A stretch of DNA of 64,000 nucleotides from Streptomyces sp. NBC_00513 (GTDB lineage Bacteria; Actinomycetota; Actinomycetes; Streptomycetales; Streptomycetaceae): NCBI RefSeq assembly GCF_041431415.1, contig NZ_CP107845.1, positions 3,844,001 to 3,908,000 on the forward strand, written 5' to 3'. This document shows positions 28,091-37,365 of this stretch, in pieces. Within the stretch, counting starts at the first letter, position 1; each line of letters starts with the position of its first letter. Made by a program: the position numbers and the translations under genes. The notes beneath the pieces were generated by a model. That model did no database searches. It worked only from the letters and a program-made list of their open reading frames with translations, and had not been told where the DNA came from.

Positions 28091-29287
28091 ATGTCCCAGG
28101 ACGACTGGCAGGGCGACGTACTGCGCGACCTGCGCAACCTCAACGGCGGCCCCGGCGGCTCCGACGCACCGGGCCGGCCCGGGAAGCCGACCGGCGGGCC
28201 CCCGGCCGCGTCCGCGTCCCCCGACACGCCCCCACCCGCCGAGCCGCCGAACCAGGCCGAGGCACCGGGCCGGGACGAGCCGCCGGGCCGGGACGCCGCC
28301 GCCCGGGCCCTCCCGACACCCGCCCCCGCCCCCGCGCCCGCCCCCCGGCCGCTGCCCACGCCCGTCACCATGGAGCTGCCGCTCCCCGACGAGTTGGTCA
28401 GGGGCAAGCCGCTCAGCGGGGACTCCGCCACGAGGCGGACCTCCCGCTCGCTGCGCCGGCTCGTCGGCTCCTCGGCCACCCGCGAGGTGGAGGAGGCGAC
28501 CCGCGTCGCGCAGGCGCTTCAGCAGCCGCTCACCACGGGCCGGCAGATCGTCGTCACCAGCATCCGCGGCGGCGCGGGCAAGACCACCGTCGCCGCGCTG
28601 CTCGGCCGCACCTTCGCGCACTACCGTCAGGATCCGGTGCTGATGCTGGAGGCCGACCCGGCACTGGGTACCCTCCCGGCCCGGCTCGGCGTCACCAAGG
28701 TGCGCTGGACGACGAGCGACGTCGCGCAGCTCATCGACCCGTCGATGCAACTCACCGACGTCGTCGGCTATCTCGTCCAGTTGCCCGATCGGGGTTGGCT
28801 GCTGCCCGGCAGCCAGGGTCGGGTGGGCAACCGGCTGGAACTGGCCGAGTACCGCTCGGTGATGGTCGCGTTGCGCCGCTACTTCGGGATCACCGTCGTG
28901 GACTGCGACACCCTCCCGAGCGAGTTGTCCCGTACCGCCCTGTCTGCGGCGCAGGCGCGGGTGCTGGTCACCCCGGCCACCGTCGAGGGCGTCACCACCA
29001 CCCGATCGGTGCTGGACTGGATGGTCTCGTTGTCGCGGCCGAGGATGCTGGAGGGAACGGTGGTCGTCGTCGCCGCGTCGTCCCCCCACATGACGCTCGA
29101 CGTGGCCGCGGCGCGTGAACACCTGCAACTGGGCGGCGTGAGGGTCCTGATGCTCCCGTACGACCGGCACCTCGCCGCCGGCGGCCCGATCCGCACCGAC
29201 CTGCTCGGCCAGGTCACGCGCGAGGCCGTCACCGAGCTCGCCGCCGAAGTCCTCACCCGAGCCATGAGCAGGCGAAGCAACCGATGA
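28091..29287 (+). CDS. MinD/ParA-like ATPase of the T7SS locus
   Basis: A 398-residue protein. The first 95 residues are a Pro-rich disordered segment (PAPAPAPAPRPLPTP). A deviant-Walker P-loop (SIRGGAGKTTVAALL, about residue 157) and a conserved DADPA-like motif (MLEADPALGTL) put it in the SIMIBI MinD/Mrp group. ESX loci in actinobacteria often carry such an ATPase, with unknown role in positioning or effector handling. AGGAGA precedes ATG 28091. Its stop overlaps the eccC start by four bases (ATGA). Confidence 0.85.
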   Translation: MSQDDWQGDVLRDLRNLNGGPGGSDAPGRPGKPTGGPPAASASPDTPPPAEPPNQAEAPGRDEPPGRDAAARALPTPAPAPAPAPRPLPTPVTMELPLPDELVRGKPLSGDSATRRTSRSLRRLVGSSATREVEEATRVAQALQQPLTTGRQIVVTSIRGGAGKTTVAALLGRTFAHYRQDPVLMLEADPALGTLPARLGVTKVRWTTSDVAQLIDPSMQLTDVVGYLVQLPDRGWLLPGSQGRVGNRLELAEYRSVMVALRRYFGITVVDCDTLPSELSRTALSAAQARVLVTPATVEGVTTTRSVLDWMVSLSRPRMLEGTVVVVAASSPHMTLDVAAAREHLQLGGVRVLMLPYDRHLAAGGPIRTDLLGQVTREAVTELAAEVLTRAMSRRSNR

Positions 29288-32200
29288 GCACCCGCATGGT
29301 CCACCGCCCCGCCCGCACCACCCGGCCGCTGCCCGTCCCCGGGGCGCGCACGATCGAGCCGCCGCCCAATCTGCCCGAGGGCAGGACGGGCGGCGCGCTG
29401 CACACCCTCATGCCCATCGCCGGCGTGATGAGTTCCGTCGTGATGATGACGATGGTGCGCAACAGCCAGTTCGCGGGCATCGGCGCGATCGTGCTGCTCG
29501 TCACCGTCATCGGTTCGGTCGGCATGCTGCTGTCGCAGCGGGGCAAGGCCCAGCGCACCCGGCGCCAGCAGCGCGAGCGCTATCTGGAGTACCTGGAGGA
29601 GCTGCGCGAGGAGCTGGGCGCCGAGGAGCGCGAGCGCCGCGAGACGGCGCGGGTCCTCGATCCGCCGCCCGAGGCGCTCTACGACATCGTGCGCGACCCC
29701 GCCCGGCTGTGGGAGCGGCGGCGCCTCGACGGCGACTTCCTGCGCGTGCGCGTGGGCACCGGGCGGATGCCGGTGCGCCCCCTGGACGTCGGTGAGCAGG
29801 GCGGCAGCGTCCTCACCCCGCCCGACCGGTTCATGCTCAATGAGGCCGGCGCGCTGAGGAAACGATTCTCTACAGCGACCGACCTGCCCCTGACCGTCCC
29901 CCTGGACCGCGCCGGCAACGTCAGCGTCGTCGGCGACCGCGAGGGCGTCCTGCGCGTCGTACGCGCCCTGCTCACCCAGACCGCCGTCGCCCACGCGCCC
30001 GACGACGTCGCGCTCGCGCTCGCCTGCCCCGGCGACCGCATGAGCGACTGGGCGTGGGTCAAGTGGCTGCCGCACACCCTCGACCCCGACGAGCACGACG
30101 GGCCCGTCAGCGCCCGCCGCATCGCCCCCGCGCCGGCGCAGCTCGCCCGGCTGATGAACCGGGACCTGCGTGCCCGCGCCTCCTACGCCGCCGAGGTGCG
30201 CCGCGGCCTGTCCGGCAAGGACGCCCTGGAGATGACCGGGCGACTGCTGGTCGTCAGTGACGGGTACGGCGAGGACGCGCGGGAACTGCCCCGCCCCGAC
30301 GACGCCGTGACCCTGCGGGACATGGGCGTCACCGTGCTGCACCTGGTGGCCGACCGGGTGCAGGAGCCCGGCCAGGTGTCCCTGCGCATCACCGTCGACG
30401 GCGACCGGGTCCACATCGAGGACCTGCGTCCCGCCGAGCCCGTCACCGCCCACGGCACCGCCGACCCGGCCACCGCCGCCGGCGCCGAGGGCGTCGCCCG
30501 CCTGCTGGCCCCGCTGCGGCTGTCCGCCGAGTCCCTCGTCGACGCCCCGCTCTCCGGCCCCGTCGACTTCACCGAGATGCTCGGCGTCGAGGACCCGGCC
30601 TCCCTGGACGTCCGCGAGCTGTGGCGACCCCGCGGCGAACGCGCCTTCCTGCGCGTACCGATCGGCATCAGCGACTCCCGCCAACCGGTCCTGCTCGACC
30701 TGAAGGAGTCCTCCGAGCTGGGCATGGGCCCGCACGGCCTGTGCGTCGGCGCCACCGGCTCCGGCAAGAGCGAACTGCTGCGCACCCTGGTGCTGGCGCT
30801 GGTCGCCTCGCATCCGCCGGAGGACCTCGCCATGGTCCTCGTCGACTACAAGGGCGGCGCCACCTTCGCCCCCTTCGCCGACCTGCCGCACGTCGCCGGC
30901 GTGATCACGAACCTGGAGAACCAGGCCGGTCTCGTCGAGCGCGTCCATTCCTCCCTCGCCGGCGAGGTACAGCGCCGCCAGCAGGTCCTCAAGGACGCCG
31001 GCAACATCGCCGACATCGGGCACTACGCCGCCCTGCGCGAGACCCGCCCCGACCTGGACCCGCTGCCGCACCTCTTCGTCGTCATCGACGAGTTCGGCGA
31101 ACTCCTCACCGCCAAACCCGACTTCATCGACCTGTTCCTGTCCATCGGCCGCATCGGCCGCTCCATCGGCGTGCACCTGCTGCTCTCCAGCCAGCGCATC
31201 GAGGGCGGCAAGCTCAAGGGCCTGGACACCTACCTGTCCTACCGGCTGGGTCTGCGCACCTTCTCCGCCGACGAGTCCCGCACGGTGCTCGACACCACCG
31301 ACGCATTCCACCTGCCGCCCATCCCCGGCTTCGGCTACCTCAAGGTCGACACCAGCGCCTACGAGCGTTTCAAGGCCGGCTTCGTCTCCGGGCCCTACCA
31401 CGGGCCGGTCGCCCGGAACGTCGAGGACGAGGGCCCCGCCGTCCACCTCTACCCGGAGTACAACACCCTCGGCGAGCCCGAGGCGGCACCGTCCGGCGAG
31501 GACCGGCCGGCCATGCGCAACCGCAACCCCGGACCCACCGTCATGTCCGTCGTCGTCGACCAGCTCCGGCACGCCGCCCGGCCCACCCGTGCCATCTGGC
31601 TGCCGCCGCTGCCCCGGGCCATCGCCCTGGACACCTCGGCCGGTCCCCTGCGGACCGGGGAGCGCGGCGTACAACTGGCCGTCCGGCCGGGCCCGCTCAA
31701 GGTGCCGCTCGGTCTCCTCGACGACCCGGCCAGGCAGTGGCAGGGGCAGTGGGTCCTCGACCTCACCGTCGGCGGCGGCCACGCGGCCGTCATCGGCGGC
31801 CCGCAGTCCGGCAAGACCACCCTGCTGCGCACCCTGGCGCTGTCCCTTGCCATGACGCACACGCCGCGCGAGGTCGGCATCTACGGACTCGACCTCATCG
31901 GCGGCGGCCTCGCCGCGCTGTCCGGGCTCCCGCACGTCGGCGGGATCGCCGGCCGCGCCGACCGCGAACGCGCCGCCCGTACCGTCGAAGAGGTGCGCGG
32001 CATGCTCGCCGCCCGCGAGGAACTCTTCCGCGAGCACGGCATCGACTCCGTCGAGCGGCTGCGCGAACTGCGCGCCGAGGGCCGGCTCCCCGAGCTGTCC
32101 TCGACCGAGATCGTGCTCCTCATCGACGGCTTCGGCGCCCTGCGCGACGACTTCGACGAGATCGAGGACGCGGTCACCGACCTGCTCAAGCGCGGTGGCG

Positions 32201-33291
32201 GCTACGGCATCCACGTCGTCGCCGGCATGCTGCGCTGGAACGACGTCCGCATCGCCACCCAGTCCCTGTTCGGGACCCGCGTCGAGCTGCGCCTGAACGA
32301 CCCCGGCGACTCCAGCATCGACCGCAAGCTCGCCGAGACCCTGGCCCCGGACGAGAAGGGTCGCGTCCTGACCGACGGCAAGCTCTTCGCCCAGGCGGCG
32401 CTGCCCCGCATCGACTCCCTCGCCTCGACCTCCGAGCTGGGCCCGGCCGTCGAACAGGCGGCCATGGTGGTCCGCTCGTCCTGGTCCGGCGACGGCGCCC
32501 AGCGGGTCAGGGTGCTGCCCTCCCGCATCCCGGTCGCCGCCCTGCCGTCCGTGACGACCGAACCCAACCGGGTGCCGCTCGGTCTGGACCAGACGGCCCT
32601 CGCGCCCGTCCTGCTCGACCTGTTCAAGCGGGACCAGCACCTGATGATCCTGGGCGACAGCGAGTGCGGGAAGACCAACCTGCTGCGCCTGGTCACCCAG
32701 GGCCTCATGGAGCGCTACTCCGACGAGGAGATCGTCTTCGCGGTGATGGACCCCCGCCGGGGCCTGCGCAAGCTGGTGCCCGAGGAGTACCGCGGCGGTT
32801 ACGCCCACAACTCCCGGCTGTGCGGCGCCTTGGCGACCGGTATCGCCACCGAGTTGGAGAAGCGGATGCCCGACGACCTCGCCTCCCAGGACGCCCTGGT
32901 GTCCGGCACCTGGTACTCGGGCCCGCGCATCGTCATCCTCATCGACGACTACGACATCCTCACCACCGGCGGCCAGCAACCGCTCGCGCCGTTCATGCCG
33001 TTCATCCCCTCCGCACAGGACATCGGCCTGCACTTCGTCGTCACCCGCAGGGTGGCGGGAGCGTCGCGGGCGCTGTACGAGCCGTTCCTGATGACGCTCC
33101 GGGAGAGCGGTACCTCGGCGGTCGTCATGACCGGCGACCGGCAGGAGGGGCAACTCTTCCCCGGCGTGTACGCGAGCACCCAGCCGCCCGGGCGCGGCAC
33201 GCTCGTCCGCCGCGGCGAGGCCACCCGGCTGATCCAGACGGCACTCGCCGGCGCGGACGGCGACACCGAGACCACAGCCGACCGCGCATGA
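29284..33291 (+). CDS. eccC: T7SS motor ATPase EccC
   Basis: A 1335-residue FtsK/SpoIIIE-type motor, the engine of ESX secretion. Two transmembrane helices lie at about residues 42-80, then a DUF-type domain with GxxLRVRVGTGRMPVRPLD. Three ATPase modules follow: Walker A GATGSGKS near residue 490, GGPQSGKT near 838 and GDSECGKT near 1122. The first and second are canonical; the third reads SECGKT, still P-loop-like. Aspartates of Walker B are visible (MVLVDYK; IVLLIDGF; VILIDDYD). Full length for the fused EccCa/EccCb form. GTGA/ATGA overlap with the preceding gene shows tight coupling. Confidence 0.95.
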   Translation: MSTRMVHRPARTTRPLPVPGARTIEPPPNLPEGRTGGALHTLMPIAGVMSSVVMMTMVRNSQFAGIGAIVLLVTVIGSVGMLLSQRGKAQRTRRQQRERYLEYLEELREELGAEERERRETARVLDPPPEALYDIVRDPARLWERRRLDGDFLRVRVGTGRMPVRPLDVGEQGGSVLTPPDRFMLNEAGALRKRFSTATDLPLTVPLDRAGNVSVVGDREGVLRVVRALLTQTAVAHAPDDVALALACPGDRMSDWAWVKWLPHTLDPDEHDGPVSARRIAPAPAQLARLMNRDLRARASYAAEVRRGLSGKDALEMTGRLLVVSDGYGEDARELPRPDDAVTLRDMGVTVLHLVADRVQEPGQVSLRITVDGDRVHIEDLRPAEPVTAHGTADPATAAGAEGVARLLAPLRLSAESLVDAPLSGPVDFTEMLGVEDPASLDVRELWRPRGERAFLRVPIGISDSRQPVLLDLKESSELGMGPHGLCVGATGSGKSELLRTLVLALVASHPPEDLAMVLVDYKGGATFAPFADLPHVAGVITNLENQAGLVERVHSSLAGEVQRRQQVLKDAGNIADIGHYAALRETRPDLDPLPHLFVVIDEFGELLTAKPDFIDLFLSIGRIGRSIGVHLLLSSQRIEGGKLKGLDTYLSYRLGLRTFSADESRTVLDTTDAFHLPPIPGFGYLKVDTSAYERFKAGFVSGPYHGPVARNVEDEGPAVHLYPEYNTLGEPEAAPSGEDRPAMRNRNPGPTVMSVVVDQLRHAARPTRAIWLPPLPRAIALDTSAGPLRTGERGVQLAVRPGPLKVPLGLLDDPARQWQGQWVLDLTVGGGHAAVIGGPQSGKTTLLRTLALSLAMTHTPREVGIYGLDLIGGGLAALSGLPHVGGIAGRADRERAARTVEEVRGMLAAREELFREHGIDSVERLRELRAEGRLPELSSTEIVLLIDGFGALRDDFDEIEDAVTDLLKRGGGYGIHVVAGMLRWNDVRIATQSLFGTRVELRLNDPGDSSIDRKLAETLAPDEKGRVLTDGKLFAQAALPRIDSLASTSELGPAVEQAAMVVRSSWSGDGAQRVRVLPSRIPVAALPSVTTEPNRVPLGLDQTALAPVLLDLFKRDQHLMILGDSECGKTNLLRLVTQGLMERYSDEEIVFAVMDPRRGLRKLVPEEYRGGYAHNSRLCGALATGIATELEKRMPDDLASQDALVSGTWYSGPRIVILIDDYDILTTGGQQPLAPFMPFIPSAQDIGLHFVVTRRVAGASRALYEPFLMTLRESGTSAVVMTGDRQEGQLFPGVYASTQPPGRGTLVRRGEATRLIQTALAGADGDTETTADRA

Positions 33292-33307
33292 CCAGGGGGA
33301 ACACCGC

Positions 33308-34735
33308 ATGACCAAAGACGTGATCGCGCTCACCGAGCGCATGCCGGACGCGCTGGCCGTCCTTGCGGGCCTCCTAGCGGGCGGCCCGGACCTGCGGGTC
33401 GAGACCGCCGGCGAGGGCGCCGTGGTCCAGTTGTGCGACGCCGAGGGACGGCCGCTCGTCTCGATCGAGGCGCCGCTGCTGCTCCAGGTACCGGGCGAGG
33501 CGGCCCGGCTGCTGGGGCCCGACGCCGAGCCGGCCGGCGACGGCCCGGCGTGGTGGATCGAGGCGCGCGCCACCACGGGCGTGCCGCAGGCCGAGCAGCT
33601 CGCGGGTGCCTTCGCGGCCCGTCTGACCATGCTCCTGGGCGGCCGGGTATGGCCGCCGGACGCCCCCGGCACCGTCGGCGCCGCCAGCCCGGTCGACGTC
33701 TCGGGCGTGACGGCCGTACCGCTCCCGGCCGCCGCCCAGCCGGCCGTCGACATGCTCACCGACGAGGCCGCCGTCGTCCTCCAGGACCGCCCGGTCGTCC
33801 CCATGACGAGCTGGCTCTCCGAGGCGCTGCGGGCCACCGTGGAGAGCGACCGGTCCCTGCAGATCGTCACCCCGCCGCACTGCCGCCTCTCCCTGCCCAC
33901 CCGCCTGCTGCTGCAGTCCACGCCCTCGCGCTGGGTGGTGCAGGACGAGCGCTGCGGCTACTACGACGGGCTGACCGGCGCGGTACTGCACTGGCAGGAC
34001 GGCGCCTTCTCCCCGGACCGGGACGAGAACGGTGAGACCGCGGTGGCGGACACCTTCGCGGAGGCGGGGCCCACCGGGGAGCGTCAGCTCGTCCTCTCCT
34101 TCCGCACCCTGCACCAGCCGGAGGCGGACCTCGTTCTCGGCGGCGCGCTGGAAGCCGCCTGGCAGGCGCTGACCGGCGGTCCGCCGGCCGGTTGGGGAAC
34201 CTCGGAGCCGGCCGGTCTGGCCTGGTCGCGGCGCCAACTGACCGACCTGGCGTACGCGCGCGCCCCCCGCCCCACCTGGACGGTGGTCGTCGGCACCCCG
34301 GACCGGCCCGCCGTCGCCACCCTGCGCGTGATCCGCACCCCGGAGGGGGTCGAGGAGGACGTCACCCTCACCGTGGGCTTCGGCTCGGAGGAGAAGCCGC
34401 CGCTGGAGGCCCTGCCGGGGCTGGCCGGCGAGCTGGTGACCCGGCACGGGTTGAAGACCATGATGTGCCAACTCCGGGCGGCGCGGCGGGACCTGAGTGC
34501 CCCGCCCCGCTTCGAGCGCCCGCCGCTGCCGTACGCCTTCGTGCTGGGCCCCGCGGAGGTACGGGAGGCGGGGCGTGACGTCGCGAGCAGGACGCCGCTG
34601 AGGGAACGTCCGGTACAGCTCGGCTCGAACGCCCGGCCGGGCTACTACTACCCGCTGGGCGACGGCGAGAGCGCCGAGAGCTGGACCGCCCTGGAGCAGC
34701 TCGTGCGCCACCTGCGCGGGGCGCCGCCCGCCTGA
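33308..34735 (+). CDS. DUF6177 family protein
   Basis: A 475-residue soluble protein typical of Streptomyces T7SS loci (TKDVIALTERMPDALAVLAG; DRPVVPMTSWLSEALR; PPLPYAFVLGPAEVREA). As I recall it belongs to DUF6177, found beside eccC. No signal peptide or membrane span. Its large central beta-rich region holds no motif I can assign. ATG 33308 follows AGGGGG and is 16 bp after the eccC stop. It is the last gene of the T7SS operon; a cytosolic accessory role is an inference. Confidence 0.75.
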   Translation: MTKDVIALTERMPDALAVLAGLLAGGPDLRVETAGEGAVVQLCDAEGRPLVSIEAPLLLQVPGEAARLLGPDAEPAGDGPAWWIEARATTGVPQAEQLAGAFAARLTMLLGGRVWPPDAPGTVGAASPVDVSGVTAVPLPAAAQPAVDMLTDEAAVVLQDRPVVPMTSWLSEALRATVESDRSLQIVTPPHCRLSLPTRLLLQSTPSRWVVQDERCGYYDGLTGAVLHWQDGAFSPDRDENGETAVADTFAEAGPTGERQLVLSFRTLHQPEADLVLGGALEAAWQALTGGPPAGWGTSEPAGLAWSRRQLTDLAYARAPRPTWTVVVGTPDRPAVATLRVIRTPEGVEEDVTLTVGFGSEEKPPLEALPGLAGELVTRHGLKTMMCQLRAARRDLSAPPRFERPPLPYAFVLGPAEVREAGRDVASRTPLRERPVQLGSNARPGYYYPLGDGESAESWTALEQLVRHLRGAPPA

Positions 34736-34794
34736 GGGCCGCGGGCACCCGCGCGCGGGCCCGTCCGGTTCCTTCCGGGCGGATCCGCTCTTCG

Positions 34795-34831
34795 TGGTAC
34801 CGGCCACCATGATGTTGGTACGCCGGTACCA
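34795..34831. promoter_or_regulatory. Probable operator of the TetR gene
   Basis: TGGTACCGGC (34795-34804) and GCCGGTACCA (34822-34831) form a perfect 10-bp inverted repeat with a 17-bp spacer, 80 bp before the TetR start. The spacer holds another GGTAC half. This is a plausible autoregulatory TetR site. Confidence 0.55.
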
Positions 34832-34911
34832 TGAAATCGGGGCGGGCCCCTCACCGACCGGGGCCTCATCGCCGACCGGGCCCCTCACCGACCGGGCGGA
34901 GACACCACGAC

Positions 34912-35541
34912 ATGCCGAAGCGCGTGGACCACGAGGAACGGCGGGCGCAGATCGCCGAGGCGCTCGTCCGGGTCGCCGGACGGCGCGGACTGCACGCGGT
35001 CGGGATGCGCGACGTCGCAGCCGAGGCCGGCGTGTCCCTGCGCCTGGTCCAGTACTACTTCGAGACCAAGGAGAAGCTGCTCCTCTACGGCCTCCAGCAC
35101 CTGACCGAACGCTTCACGGCGCGCGTCGCCGCCCGACTCGCCGCCGCGGGCCCGACCCCCGGGCCGCGCGCGACCGTCGAGGCACTGCTCCTGGCATCGC
35201 TGCCCACCGACGAGGAGAGCCGCACCTTCCACCTCCTCTACAGCTCCTACGCGATCCTGTCCGTGACCGACGAGGCGCTGGCCGCCCAGCCCTTCATCGA
35301 CAACCCCGACGCCGCCGAGAACGCCGTGACCGGGCTGCTCGAACAGGCCCGGGAAGCCGGCCTGGCCGACCCCGACGTGGACGCGCGCACCGAGGCGATC
35401 AGCCTGCTCGCCATGACGGCGACCATGGGGACGAGCATCCTCGTGGGACAGCGGTCACCCGAGTCGGCCATCGGGGTGCTGCGCCACCACCTGGACCGGA
35501 TCTTCACGAAGCCCGCGGACGGGAACCCGACGGGCGGATGA
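34912..35541 (+). CDS. TetR family transcriptional regulator
   Basis: A 209-residue repressor. The N-terminal HTH is clear (RRAQIAEALVRVAGRRGLHA, then MRDVAAEAGVSLRLVQYYF). The ligand-binding C-terminal domain is of the 'TetR_C_6/BetI-like' type. ATG 34912 (MPKRVDHEERR) is selected by homology to the HTH start. An inverted repeat at 34795-34831 is the likely self-operator. It faces the first Imm49 gene; its other targets are unknown. Confidence 0.9.
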   Translation: MPKRVDHEERRAQIAEALVRVAGRRGLHAVGMRDVAAEAGVSLRLVQYYFETKEKLLLYGLQHLTERFTARVAARLAAAGPTPGPRATVEALLLASLPTDEESRTFHLLYSSYAILSVTDEALAAQPFIDNPDAAENAVTGLLEQAREAGLADPDVDARTEAISLLAMTATMGTSILVGQRSPESAIGVLRHHLDRIFTKPADGNPTGG

Positions 35542-35619
35542 CCGGGCGATCGGCCAAGTCGGACGGCCGTGTCGGATCGGCCGTATCGGTCGGCCGTGTC
35601 GGCGACGGCCGGAGCGCGC

Positions 35620-36480
35620 CTACGTGTCGAACTCGCCGACCCGACTGCGGTTCAGGAGCTGGACCGGCAGGTAGTCCGAGACCACGTCGATGGGGAAGCC
35701 GCCGTCGAAGGCGAGGCAGGCCATGGCCAGCGGGCCGATCGCCCACAGGCCGGTGACGTGGAAGTCGCGATCCTCCTGGTCCCAGTACTTCCTGTGCTGT
35801 TCGAGCGCGTGGACCAGCGCGGCGTTGAAACCGTCGTGGTCGCGCTTGACGAACCGGTAGAAGAGGTTGATCGGCGGATAGGAGAGCTGCTGGAGCCACT
35901 CCCGGGGCGCGATCCGTACCGCGTCGGGGTGGGACTGTCGGAATGCCAGGGTCAGTTCCTCCACCATGTCGGCCTGCCGGTTCGTCCAGTACGCCTGGAG
36001 CGCCCCGACCCAGTGGTACAGGTACTCGTCGTGCATGGCCCCGGCCGCACGGAGCCTGTACATCGGGATCGCGCACAACTCGGTGATGCGTTCCCGGTCA
36101 CGGCAGATGACCGCGTAGTAGAAGGCGTCCAGCCAGTTCGGCGCACTCGCGAACTTCTTGGGGCCCATGGCCGGAAGTCGCCGTACCTCATGGTGTATTC
36201 GGCAATCGACGGTCCCCTCACCGGCGCCGGTGAGCCGGAAGACCGCGGAGCCCACCTGCGCCGCGTTGACCACCGCTTCCCAGGTGTCGATGGACCCGCC
36301 GGTCGGATCCACGGCCGAGCGGGCCCACACGGCGAGTCGAACGGAATCCCACAGCGCGTCGAGCATCCGAGTGGAACGGTCCAGGGCTTCGATCTGCTTG
36401 ATCGCGGAGGCCATCAGCCGCTCCGCGTACTCCCCGTCACCGGGTTCCGGGGTGCCGTGGCGCTCGACCGTGGTGGTCAC
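35620..36480 (-). CDS. Imm49 family immunity protein, copy 1
   Basis: A 286-residue soluble protein. The pattern matches the Imm49 family of polymorphic-toxin immunity proteins: AxxxxxTWEAVVNAAQVGSAVFR, NWLDAFYYAVICRDRERI and a C-terminal WAIGPLAMACLAFDGGFP. GTG 36480 (MTTTVERHG) is selected because conservation starts there. It is 20 bp after the next Imm49 copy and runs in tandem with it. No cognate toxin is adjacent; the T7SS toxin-like gene lies 10 kb away and has different immunity genes. Confidence 0.85.
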   Translation of the reverse strand: MTTTVERHGTPEPGDGEYAERLMASAIKQIEALDRSTRMLDALWDSVRLAVWARSAVDPTGGSIDTWEAVVNAAQVGSAVFRLTGAGEGTVDCRIHHEVRRLPAMGPKKFASAPNWLDAFYYAVICRDRERITELCAIPMYRLRAAGAMHDEYLYHWVGALQAYWTNRQADMVEELTLAFRQSHPDAVRIAPREWLQQLSYPPINLFYRFVKRDHDGFNAALVHALEQHRKYWDQEDRDFHVTGLWAIGPLAMACLAFDGGFPIDVVSDYLPVQLLNRSRVGEFDT

Positions 36481-36500
36481 TCGTTCTCCCTGGTGTCGCC

Positions 36501-37352
36501 TCACGTGGGGAATTCGCCGTGCCAGGAGCGGTGCAGCAGGTGGTGGGGCAGGTAGCCCGACTCCACCCGGACCGGCATCCCGGCGTCGAGGGCGAGGCAC
36601 GCCAGGGCCAGCGGGCCCAGGGCGAGATGACCGCCCGGCTTCCCGGATCGCCCCTCGGCGCTCCAGTACGCCCTGTGCAGCTCCAGCGCCCGCACCAGCG
36701 CCGCGTTGAAACCGTTGACGTCCCCTGTGACGAACAGGCCGAACAGGTGGATCGGCGGAGCCAACACCCCCTCCAGCAGATCCCGCGGCACCCGCACCGC
36801 GACATCGGACGAGGACGTCTCCATCGCCCGGGTCAACCGCTCCACCAGACCGGGCCCCCGGAGCCCGAACGTCCGCAGTGCGTCGACCCAGTGCGAGAGG
36901 TACTCCTCGAACCCGACGACGATCAGCCGGTCGAGCGGGAATCGACACAGCTCGGCGATCCGCGCCTGATCACGACACACCACCGCGAGCCAGAACGTGT
37001 CGAGCCACGTCCCGAGATTCGAGGCGGCCTCGTCGCTCCCGGCCGGCAGCGTACGCACCCGACGGTTGATCAGGCACGGTACGGACCCTTCGCCCGCGGA
37101 GGCGGTCGCGAACACGGCCGACCCCGACTGGAGGGCGTTCACAGCCGCTTCCCAGGTCTCCACCCTCGCCGCACGCGGATCGACGGTGCAGCGGGCCGCG
37201 AGAAGCCTCAGCGCACTGTCGAAGACGCGCCCGAGCGAGTGCGGGTACCGCTCCAGTTCGTCGATGTCCTCCGTGAGGTACTCACCGAGCGATGCGACCC
37301 ATTCCTCTTCCGTGGCGCCCGCCGTGACATGACTGCCGACAACCACCGTCAC
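36501..37352 (-). CDS. Imm49 family immunity protein, copy 2
   Basis: A 283-residue paralog of the neighbouring Imm49 protein, similar along its length (VETWEAAVNALQSGSAVFA; NLGTWLDTFWLAVVCRDQARI; HLALGPLALACLALDAGMPV). The start is GTG 37352 (MTVVVGSHV). It lies 13 bp before the second copy of the small T7SS membrane protein, on the same strand. The two copies have diverged considerably, suggesting immunity against different toxin variants (inference). Confidence 0.85.
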   Translation of the reverse strand: MTVVVGSHVTAGATEEEWVASLGEYLTEDIDELERYPHSLGRVFDSALRLLAARCTVDPRAARVETWEAAVNALQSGSAVFATASAGEGSVPCLINRRVRTLPAGSDEAASNLGTWLDTFWLAVVCRDQARIAELCRFPLDRLIVVGFEEYLSHWVDALRTFGLRGPGLVERLTRAMETSSSDVAVRVPRDLLEGVLAPPIHLFGLFVTGDVNGFNAALVRALELHRAYWSAEGRSGKPGGHLALGPLALACLALDAGMPVRVESGYLPHHLLHRSWHGEFPT

Positions 37353-37365
37353 CGAAGGGTCCCCC

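Noticed and set aside
28879..33921. 1680-residue minus-strand frame opposite eccC
   Set aside because: Composition is Gly/Gln/Ala-biased as expected for the antisense of a GC-rich gene, and it has no motif, whereas the plus strand encodes a clear three-ATPase EccC.
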